Assembly (NCBI GenBank): GCA_027604685.1
Contig: JADHYX010000395.1
Span: 1-20,237 of the forward strand
Reading direction: 5' to 3'
From: Lobulomyces angularis
Taxonomy: Eukaryota > Chytridiomycota > Chytridiomycetes > Lobulomycetales > Lobulomycetaceae
DNA length: 20,237 nucleotides
Shown here: one piece after another, positions 1-7,964 of the stretch
Layout: every line of letters starts with the position of its first letter
Position numbering within the stretch: position 1 is the stretch's first letter
Translations under genes and position numbers: made by a program
The notes under the pieces: model-generated
What the model was told of the DNA's origin: nothing
Seen by the model: only the letters and a program-made list of their open reading frames with translations
Databases searched by the model: none

Positions 1-91
1 ATTCAATACCTGTAAGTATATTTTTTTGTACATTTCTTAAAAATATTGAATTCTAAATTTGTGTAACAGAATAGGTAAACTACTCCTATAG
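1..91 (+). CDS. possible 3' end of a gene entering from the left (tentative)
   Basis: A strong-looking donor (GTAAGTAT) begins at base 12 and a plausible acceptor (GTGTAACAG) ends at base 69. Joining bases 1-11 to base 70 gives a few codons and then TAG at 89-91 in one of the possible frames. The reading frame of the incoming exon cannot be known from this window and no homology can be read from so few codons. It may equally be non-coding. Bases 92-418 are AT-rich with long A/T runs and two copies of TAGGAAATTTT (about 88-98 and 115-125); I see no gene there. Confidence 0.2.
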
Positions 92-418
92 GAAATTTTG
101 GTAGCATCGAAAAATAGGAAATTTTAAAAAAATATGCTTCAATTTTTTAATTTTTTAAATTATTTATTATATATACTTTAATTTAAAAAAAGAAATGCTA
201 TATATGCAAACTTTATTATACATTTTTTTTTTTACAACAAATTATACCTTTTTAAATAATTTAAAGATGAAATTGACATATCATTATGGGTTTTATTAAC
301 AGTTGATAACATGGAAATATTTTCTTTGTAATTTTTTTTTTCTTGTTTCTATCAAAAAAAAATATGAAGAAAATAAATTTATAAATATAATTTTTATCTA
401 TATATTTTTTTATCGCAT

Positions 419-796
419 TTAAATTACCGTATCATAATTGGAAATCATGGATTCATATTCAACTTTAGGTATAATAAAATTTTTAAAAACGGGAACATCC
501 TCAAAATTACTATTAACTTTAACATTATCTACTTCGTTATTTAATGCTGAATGTTTATTTTTCTTTTCATATTTGAGTTCATCTAATGCATTAGTGATTT
601 TTGTTAACAGATCAATTGTTTCTGTTGAAGACTTTGCTTCTGAATCTGTGGAATTCAAATCTAAAACATTGTTGATCTTTTCTATCAATGATCTGGATGT
701 AAAATTTGCTTCTTCCTCCCCCTCCTCCCCCTCCTCCTCCTCTTCTTCTTTTGGTATATTGATCTGTATTTGTAAAAATGGGTGTTTTATATTCAT
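419..796 (-). CDS. small acidic protein, unrecognised, 125 aa
   Basis: An uninterrupted 125-codon frame starts with ATG at 796 and stops at 419. After a short hydrophobic start (MNIKHPF...) comes a run of Glu and Gly (about residues 17-29), coded by the GAG/GAA-rich tract at 710-750. A serine/threonine- and Asn-rich, Leu-containing stretch follows that may form a short coiled coil (around residues 38-75). There is no signal peptide, membrane segment or known catalytic motif. The frame on the opposite strand over the same bases gives poly-Ser and poly-Phe/Ile and is less believable. Its 3' end faces the window edge and its 5' end backs onto the 3' end of the kinase gene. I do not recognise a family. 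An unspliced frame of this length in such AT-rich DNA is probably real, but it may be only part of a gene. Confidence 0.5.
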   Translation of the reverse strand: MNIKHPFLQIQINIPKEEEEEEGEEGEEEANFTSRSLIEKINNVLDLNSTDSEAKSSTETIDLLTKITNALDELKYEKKNKHSALNNEVDNVKVNSNFEDVPVFKNFIIPKVEYESMISNYDTVI

Positions 797-1022
797 TTTT
801 ATATTTTTATTTTTTCAAATTCAAAAACTCCATCAAAAACTAAAAAAAAAAAAAAAATTATATCTATATAATTGATATATTTATTTTTTTTTGTTTTTTA
901 TAATTAAAATTATTAACATTTAAAAGTAGATGATATATTAAAAAAAAATAGTAATATCGTAATAAAAAAATGAAATAATATTAATGATAAAAAATATAAC
1001 TACACAATAAAAAAAAAAAATG

Positions 1023-2515
1023 TTAGTTTTTTAGCCAACAGGAGTCAAGTATCTGTTGAGGGTTAGGTCTTTCAGAAGGAATTTTTTTAAGTAATAATCG
1101 TAAAAGGTTCATACAATCTTCGGAAAAAGTCAAAGTCTCATCTGCATGAAAATCATCTTTAATAACTTCAAATAAAAAAAAATTAATCTAAATTATTTTA
1201 AAAAGTTTTATTTACTTTGTTCTGAACTTGAAAATGGCATAGTTCCATATAAAAGTCCAAAAAATAATATCCCTAAACACCAACTGTCAATTTTGAAGAA
1301 ATCCTGTATAAGTTCTCCTTTTTTTTGTATAAAAAAAAAAAAAGTATATTAAAAAAGAAAAAATATAAATGCATATATTACCTTTTATAACTTCTGGAGG
1401 AAAAAAACTTAAACTTCCAGTTAAATTATTAGCTGTAGTGTTACAATTATTCTTGGTAATGTAACGGGCACTTCCAAAATCAACCAATTTTATTTGCAAG
1501 TTTCTATTAATTAGTATATTTTCTTCTTTAATATCTCCATGAAATATATTGTTGTCCTGCAAGTATTTCGTAACATTAGCAACTGGTTTTAAAAACAAAT
1601 AAAAAAAAATAAATAAAAAAATTGAATATTTTCCAAATTTTTACCTTGTCTAAAGATATATTTAGTGATATTTTCATCCAATCGATGATAACGCTCCATG
1701 CAGTCAAATAAGTCGATAGAATTTTGCCCTTTTTCATCAAATGAAGATATTTTTTTTTTTTTTACAATAAATAAAAAAATAATAAAAAACCTTTTAACCA
1801 AAATTCTGATTCAGCTTCACTGTTTAAAAAATTAATAAAGTCACCTTTTAATCCAGTATCAATTGATTTAACGGAACTCTTATGATCTTCCATTATTAAA
1901 TAGACTATAAATAAAAATAAAATAAAAAAAGGTTATTTTATTCAAGAACTAAAAAATAATAAAAAATTTGTTTTTTAATACAAAAATTGTCATCCTGATG
2001 ATGCTGTAAACATTTAATAATGTTTTCATGGTTTAATCTATTTTATTTTATTTTTTTTTTTTTTTTAATAATTTATTCTTTTTTCAGTTGTCAGTGTGTT
2101 TGAGTTTATTTATTTCTTTTTTTTTTTTTTTTAAGATTAATATCTCATAAGGAAGTTTTTCAGGTTGCAATGTTTTTAAACAAGAGCAATTTTTGAAAAA
2201 TTCAGTCTCTTCATTATCAAGAAGTTGATGAATCTTTGATTTATAAATGAATTTTACAACAGAATCAGATTTTTTAGTTTCATCAGTCGAGTTGACTTTG
2301 TAAACACTGCCAAAGCCTCCTAGAAAAAGAATAAAAAAGTTTTATGAAAAATTGTATTTTTTAAAGAATAAAAAAAGGGTTGAAATTAGAGTAGAATAAG
2401 AAAAAAAAATAAAAATAAAAAAAAAAAAAAAGATACCAGATCTGACGTTTTGAGATAGTTTGTATTTTGCAACAAAATCCTTGTTGAGCGTTTTCGTAGG
2501 ATGAGAAACGGTCAT
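1023..2515 (-). CDS. PAS-kinase-like serine/threonine protein kinase without a PAS domain
   Basis: About eight exons join into a kinase domain of about 370 aa. Visible motifs in order: glycine loop GGFGSVYK (exon at 2319 downward); Lys of VVKF; LPYEILIL; NHENIIK (about 2030); FYLIMED (hinge, near 1890); SIDLFDCMERYHRLDE (about 1700); catalytic loop HGDIKEEN (about 1530); DFGSA; PPEVIK in place of APE; DSWCLGILFFGLLYGTMPF; and a last exon with the ERPNPQQIL region, stopping at TAA 1023-1025. The LIMED/DLFD/RYHRL/YIFRQ series and DFGSA match the PAS-kinase (PASK/Psk1) group, but no PAS domain is encoded and the ATG at 2513-2515 lies only about 25 residues before the glycine loop. The usual HRD Arg is Gly (HGD), so activation probably does not need the standard phospho-loop contact. 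One junction near 2050-2140 has no recognisable GT donor (see findings). Exon edges are approximate. The kinase call is firm; the subfamily is less so. Confidence 0.8.
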
Positions 2516-3289
2516 ATAGTTTTTAAGCAGATTTTTTCTAGAAAAAAGGAATTTTCGAGTTTAAATAGAAAATATTAGGACACGTTTTGGTACATTTCTG
2601 AGATTCTTACTGTGTAATGTTGTTGGATACTTTTCAAAAAGGTGCAACATGGGATTCTGTAACACAAACAAGTGATGCCTTCCTACACTATTCACACTGC
2701 AAAAACCCAGAATCTGTAAAATTGTTATTTTTTGTTGGAACGCAACATTTTGAGTAATTTTTCACGTGATTTTTTCGTTTATGGTTAAGAATTTTGCTCA
2801 AAAAAGCAGCAAAAAATTGACCACTTCTCTCACCATCCACAACCTTAGTATTTAGTCATTAATATCTATAAGAATCTATGCTAATTTTTAGTCAAGATCT
2901 TAATTTTAATAAAGAAGGATCTACGTTAAAATTTTAATACTAATTTAATCAAGAATCTAAGTTATTTTCAAGTCGAAAATATGTTGTTATTTTATTTTGA
3001 ATAGTGTGAAAGCACATATGCTATGCGAAAAAGTATTATTTAAGTAGAACGCCAGTTACTGCTTATCTGATACATTTATATTAATTTTTGTTCCCTTTTT
3101 TTTTTTTACATTCTTTCTTTTTTTTTTTTTTTATTGTATATTTTTAAACTCTACAAGAGTTTACTTAAATTTTTTTAAAAAAAAAAAAAAAAGAGTAAAG
3201 AAAAAAGTGGTTTATTTTTTTAAATTATGTAAAATCAAAAAAAAAAAAAACTATGTTCATTTTGATCAATTCTTTACGTTAATGTGTAT
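2516..3289. other. intergenic, no gene seen; probable kinase promoter
   Basis: The first 300 bases or so (2590-2860) are of higher complexity than the surrounding DNA and hold a TCACGTGA palindrome at about 2764-2771. This is upstream of the minus-strand kinase and may be its promoter. Between 2871 and 2975 there are three degenerate repeats. From 3080 to 3250 there are only long T and A runs. I find no reading frame with recognisable protein in either direction. Confidence 0.5.
2871..2976. repeat. three degenerate direct repeats beginning A(A/G)GATCTA-like
   Basis: Units begin near 2871 (AGAATCTATG), 2917 (AGGATCTACG) and 2952 (AGAATCTAAG). Each is followed by TTAA/TTTT-rich sequence and ends near a (G/A)TCAAG-like element. 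Spacing is about 46 and 36 bases. They sit between the kinase gene and the decayed retroelement and may belong to either. Confidence 0.35.
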
Positions 3290-5190
3290 TTGGAAGTACA
3301 TCTCCACCTGTGTACTTACATTATAGAGAAGAGTTATGTGTTGAAAAGAGTTCATATCCTAGTAGATTTGATCCTATTAATCTTGGTTCTATATCGCTAG
3401 GATGCACTGTAATAGGCATGAAATTTATGGCTATTCTTGTGATTGCACTACAATGTTTTATGCCTAGCTTTTGAGCAGGATCCGCTGATATATAGTTGTT
3501 AGAACTTCCTGCACTATTAAAAAATACATACTACTTAGGTTCACTACCCTTTTTAAAGATGGGCAATGCTATCAATAACCTATATCTTATGCATGAGACT
3601 TTATCCTTTCTTACTTTATCTTTTTCAGCTATGTGCCATGATACTATTGATATTGAAATTTTTATGTGCAACATTGTGAGAATTGTGTATAAGTCTGTTA
3701 TCAAAAAATCACTATGCAATGTGTTTAAGTATATAATATAGCGTTTCAAAAATCCATCGCACATCATAGCTACTGGAATTGAATTTGCATCTAGAGATAC
3801 TAACTCATTTTAGTTGTGACATAATATATTGTTTTTCAGTATCAGTAGTTGACAGTATTTTTCCTTTTTTAATTTTTATTTATTTTCTTATCTGAATAAT
3901 TACTTTTGCAATAGTGTTTTTTCATTTAAATAAGCAAACAATATTAATTTTTAAAAAAACACAACTAATAATAAATCAGTGTATAATCAACACCATTTTA
4001 AGTCTGTAAATTTCCACATCTTTTCCAATTGTTTAATTGGCTTTATTGACTTAACGGGACCAATTCGCACATAATCCTCGTTCAACAACTAGACTTTCTG
4101 ATTGCAGCTATAACAAATAATTACAAAATCTTGTGAATTCGCTATCATATATTTTGTTTACATGTAGGGTTAAAAAAATATAATTGTAGCAATATGTGTG
4201 TGCTTATTCCATTCTAGGCTTGTTATTCAAATATTTAAAAATTTACATTTCTAAAATTTCAGTATCATCTACCTGAAAAGGTTGAACATTAAAATTGCCT
4301 TATCAAATATTTAATGTTGCTATCATGTATTTGCCACAGTGGTTGTAGAAAAAAATTCAACAACCCTTTATGTCTAAATACTCCTCAATTGCACTGTCTG
4401 TTTGTCATTTTTTAGATTTGGATCTTGAAAAAATTTTTTGTTCTACAGCCATTGTGGAAAAAAAGGGAGATAGATCATTCTTTTGGAAAAGTGTTTGGTA
4501 TAAAAAATCCTTTGACCATATTAATTCCCATCGTCAACTTGGTAATTCTGCAGTTACTTACTGTTTTTTTATCGTATGACGACGGACTTTTTTCAGAACA
4601 CCTTCTGTACTTTTTTGCAACTTTTTTCTAATGATGTATTACAAAATGTATAAGGTAATTTTACAGCATCTTCATGACGAGTAATATCATGGTAATTCTT
4701 TACTTTTTTATCTTCAATATATTGATATATCATTCCCTATCAGTTACACCTTGAACTTCATGTCCCTGTTCTAAAAAGCTTTTGACAGCTGCCGATATCC
4801 ATCCTTCATACAACTCCACCTTTGCATAATCCATCAGTTTATTTTTAATATTATCGGGTAACAAGTAAAAAATTTATTAAATCTTTAAGCAACCAAAAGT
4901 AAGCTGGTTAAATAGTTTTTTCTCAATATGGTTCTAAAGTAAAATTTCATTTCGATGTTCATATAGTAAAGGATCCAGTCTCTTTTTTGAAAATGAACTT
5001 TCTCCTTCTGTTGGTCATCAAGAACTGTTTTTGAAGTGAAGAAATACATGCTGTCTTTAATCTGATGAAAAAAAACAGTGTTGCGATATCTAAATGTATC
5101 TTTGTACCATGGTGATAAAACATTATCAACTTTTTAAGATATCATCTCTCCAGTGGCTACATCATTTTGAAACTAAAAAAAATAAAATTT
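3290..5190 (-). pseudogene. decayed retroelement: capsid-like, zinc-knuckle-like and aspartic-protease-like remnants
   Basis: Read on the minus strand, three islands of protein-like sequence appear in the order expected for a gag-protease polyprotein, each broken by stops and frameshifts. Island 1 (about 5130-4620) contains KDTFRYRNTVFF, then a long frame with only a few stops including LPDNIKNKLMDYAKVELYEG and a frameshift near 4735; it is Lys/Glu-rich and helical in character, as capsid regions are. Island 2 (4092-4130) reads CYSCNQK, the first half of a CCHC knuckle. Island 3 (about 3527-3320) reads VFFNSAGSSNNYIS followed by AQKLGI, resembling the retropepsin pattern (hydrophobic, D-S/T-G, A, S, x, x, F/Y, I) with the catalytic Asp replaced by Asn and the Gly order disturbed. 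No reverse transcriptase, integrase or long terminal repeat is found. The element is inactive. The individual matches are weak; their order is what supports the call. A different decayed gene is possible. Confidence 0.45.
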
Positions 5191-5599
5191 TTATAAAATG
5201 AACTTTTAAATAAGCAATTAACTTCTTAAAAAAAATTCAAAAAGAAAAAAAAAAAAAGAACCGTACTTAAAAAGTAAATTACCAAGTTAATTCTTATAAT
5301 AAAATCCTCCACAGATGTTGAAAATTACCTTTTTATTTGAATTGCCGCTGATCTAATTTTTTTTTTCACTACAAGAAAGTAATTTATCAAACTCCTTAAA
5401 ATTGCCAAGAAAAAGTTGTTCACTTAATTCAAGTAATCTTTAAAATTTTGGGGTTTCGGTAGCTTTTTTAATATTTAAATAAAGTATCTCTGAATCTCAT
5501 TTTAATAATTAATGATCTTCATCTTTATATAATAAGTTTGTTTAGAAATTTTTTTTTTTTTTTTTTTTTTAATTTGAAAAAAAAAAAAATCTAAAAAAA
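5191..5599. other. intergenic, AT-rich upstream region of TIM22
   Basis: No coding frame is recognised. The region holds A and T runs, including an A run at 5245-5257 and a T run at about 5550-5571 that is followed by an A-rich leader just before the TIM22 start codon. A pyrimidine run followed by an A-rich 5' leader is common upstream of genes in this window. Confidence 0.45.
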
Positions 5600-6472
5600 A
5601 TGGAACCTATGGGTGGTATACAACCAGATTCAATCAACAACACAAATAGCTCTTTGCAGCAAAATGAAGAGCTTGAAATTTTACCCAAAGCACTTTATCA
5701 AAATCCAAATCCTTTAACCAGAATTACAGGTTAAAAATTTATAAAAAGAAAAAAAAAAATTAAAATAAAAATAAAAAAGTATCATACTAAAACTTCATTC
5801 AATCAGGTCCCTCAACTTATGAACAACAACTATTTTCAAATTTACTTGAATCTTGTCCAACAAAAACAGTTATTTCAATGGGAGGTAAAAAAAATAAAAA
5901 CAAAAATTTATTGTCCAACTAATAATTTTTTCACTTTGATTATCAGCTGGTTTTGGTTTAGGAGTACTATTTAGTTTGTTTATGTCTTCAGCTAATCATG
6001 AAACAACTGAAACGTTTCATAAATTATCAACAAGGTGATTTTTTTTAATTTTTTTGTTTAAAACGGCGTGGTTTTTTTTTTTTTTTTCAGAGAACAATTA
6101 AAAATTACAGCAAAAGATATGGGAAGAACTGCTTATTCTACAGGAAAAAATTTTGGTCTTGTAGGAGGTATATTAAAAAAAAAAAAAAAAATTTATTTTG
6201 TTTAAAAAAAAATAAAATACCAGCATTATTTGCCAGTTCTGAATGTATCATTGAAACATTTAGAGGAAAGAATGATCTCATTAATGTTAGTAGTGCTGGT
6301 TGTGTTTCCGGAGCAATATTAGCAGCACCAAGTATTAAATTTATAATTTTAAAAACCAAAAAGGTTAATTTTTTTTTTTTTTTTTTAAGCGGGCCCAAAA
6401 GGAATGGCAGTTGGTTGTGCTGGTTTTGCAGCATTCAGTACTGCCATTGAAGCATATATGAGATCTGATTAA
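5600..6472 (+). CDS. TIM22: mitochondrial inner-membrane import translocase subunit Tim22
   Basis: Six exons (5600-5729, 5807-5884, 5947-6034, 6091-6167, 6224-6331, 6390-6472) join in phase to 187 codons plus stop. The C-terminal two thirds is a Tim17/Tim22/Tim23-family domain: a Gly-rich first helix (GAGFGLGVLFSLFMSS), RTAYSTGKNFGLVGALFASSE, a conserved RGKNDL loop, and final helices ending GCAGFAAFSTAIEAYM, which is specific to Tim22. Tim22 forms the carrier translocase channel that inserts multi-spanning carrier proteins into the inner membrane. The cysteines at about 60 (ESCPTK) and 151 (SAGCVSG) match the pair known to form a disulfide in yeast Tim22. The N-terminal 55 residues are polar and unconserved, as usual for the family. 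The A-rich leader runs directly into the ATG. All exon joins keep frame and total length is normal for the family. Confidence 0.95.
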
Positions 6473-6987
6473 AAAAAAAATAATAAAGAAGTAAATTAAA
6501 TAATAAAAAATCTATATATCTATATTTATTGTAATAATGTTAAAAATAAAAAATTAAATAAAAAATAAAATTAGAATTGATAACATTTAATTTTTTTTTT
6601 CCAACCAGTAACTTACTATATAATTGATAATAATAAAATATGGAGATTAGAATGACATGGTTTGATAAAATAAATTCATGTATATAATAAAAATTAGAAA
6701 GTGCCAATTTTAGAATTTGTTAACTGGGAAAAAAAAAAGAGGATCAAAAAAAGAGAAAAAAAAAAAATTGAAATACTTGAATTGAGAACCTTTTTATTTT
6801 TTTTTTTTTTTAATATTTTTTAACTAAATTTAACAAAAAAAAAAAAAAATTTAAAAAAAAATTTTTTTTAAGAAAAACACGTGCGCCAAAAAATTATATG
6901 TTAGCAAAACTCCTGCGGCAAAAAAACTAATATTGATATAAAAAACATAAAAAAGAAAATTTTTTATAGAAAGAAAAAAAAAAAAAA
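6473..6987. promoter_or_regulatory. TIM22 3' region and upstream region of the PH-like gene, with CACGTG E-box
   Basis: Non-coding, AT-rich. The first 100 bases are A-rich and probably carry the TIM22 3' UTR. At about 6878-6883 a CACGTG hexamer stands in a patch that is unusually G/C-containing (ACACGTGCGCC, then TCCTGCGGC at about 6911-6919), about 105 bases before the next start codon. In fungi CACGTG is a common bHLH site. Its function here is inferred only from position and local composition. Confidence 0.4.
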
Positions 6988-7706
6988 ATGTCAACTAATA
7001 AAGTAGTAGAACCAGCATACAACAAATTCGATAACGCATATGAAATAGAATTTGATCACTCAAAAGGTTCAAGCAAAGTAGGTTGTTCACTCTGTGTGGG
7101 ACTCTGCTGTACTGGTTTATGTATTCCCTGCAGTCCTTTTGGTTATTTTTGGGGAAAGAAGTTGATGCAAAATCAAACTTGCACTGTTGGTAAGATAATA
7201 TGATATGATATGATTATATTAAATAAAACTTTTTTAGACGATTATAGAATTAATTTGAAGCAAGGATACTTTAACAAGGAAGACAAAATGATTCCACTTG
7301 ATAGAATCCAAGATGTCAATATTAAAGCAAGTTGGTATAGCAGATTATTTGGTGTCAGTCAAATTGCCATCCAAACTGCTGGTATTAAATTTAAAAAAAT
7401 AAAAAATTATAGAAGAATTAATAATTTTTTTTTATAGGTGGTATGAATCCTGATGGAACTCCAGAGGGATTGTTGGAATCAGTAAAAGATCCAAAGAGAG
7501 TTCGAGACATCATTATCGGAAAGAGAGATAAATTGGTACATGAAGGCGCTCCTGGGAGTTCTAGTTCAAATGGTAACGGTTTGGATGGAGGAACTTTTGT
7601 AAATAAACAACCTGCTAAAACTAGTGACCCTAGTGTTTTAAAAGAATTGATTGCTATTAAAGACGTTTTACACAGAATGGAAAATAATAAAAATGGAGGA
7701 CTTTAA
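6988..7706 (+). CDS. bacterial-PH-like (YdbS/DUF304-type) domain protein with Cys-rich segment, 204 aa
   Basis: Three exons (6988-7189, 7238-7381, 7438-7706) join in phase to 204 codons plus stop. Residues 32-48 are a Cys-rich hydrophobic stretch with six cysteines (CSLCVGLCCTGLCIPC) followed by aromatic residues, which could sit at or in a membrane or be palmitoylated. Residues 65-115 read as a small beta-rich domain with GYFNKEDKMIPLDRIQDVNI, WYSRLFGVSQIAIQTAG: the I/V-P-L-x-x-I-Q-D-V pattern with a following LFG...I...TAG is typical of bacterial PH-like (bPH_2) domains. These are found in membrane-associated proteins of bacteria and several protists and fungi; their molecular role is mostly unknown. 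A helical EGLLESVKDPKRVRDIII follows, then a Ser/Gly/Asn linker and a short C-terminal helix (about 180-204). The gene is convergent with the Rad60-like gene. Confidence 0.8.
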
Positions 7707-7720
7707 CAAAAAATAAATTT

Positions 7721-7794
7721 TTTTTTTATATTGTGTATCATTTAAACGTTTTATATTTTGTATCATATTTATGTTTTATATTTTGTATCATTTC
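7721..7794 (+). repeat. three tandem copies of TTTTATATTTTGTATCAT-like unit in the 3' region
   Basis: Units of about 21-28 bases start near 7721 (variant, TTGTGTATCAT core), 7749 and 7774; the last two share the 18-mer TTTTATATTTTGTATCAT exactly. They begin just after the stop codon of the PH-like gene and lie between it and the convergent Rad60-like gene, so they probably fall in the 3' UTR or the shared termination region. They may help 3'-end formation or be simple slippage products. Confidence 0.6.
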
Positions 7795-7964
7795 AATTTT
7801 TTTCTTTTTTTTTTAATTTTCTGTATTTAGTTGAAAGCAACGAGAATTTTAAAAAAATTTTTTTTTTCATTTATTTTATTTTATTTCTTTTTTTTGAATT
7901 TTTTTTTTTAAAAGCAAATGTGTATAAAAAAACAAACTGTTTTTAAAATTATTTTATTTTTTTT

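Noticed and set aside
438..875. Open frame on the plus strand opposite the small acidic protein
   Set aside because: It translates to poly-Ser and then poly-Phe/Ile/Lys from A/T runs. The minus-strand frame has a more natural composition and a clear start.
3496..3741. Plus-strand frame of 81 codons inside the gene desert
   Set aside because: It overlaps the minus-strand protease-like remnant, has no recognisable motif, and looks like a chance frame opposite decayed coding sequence.
4370..4631. Two overlapping plus-strand frames of 68-69 codons
   Set aside because: Both lie opposite the decayed retroelement reading on the minus strand and show no family features.
6138..6434. Minus-strand frame over TIM22 exons
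   Set aside because: It is the antisense shadow of TIM22 exons 4-6, whose plus-strand reading matches the family across every junction.
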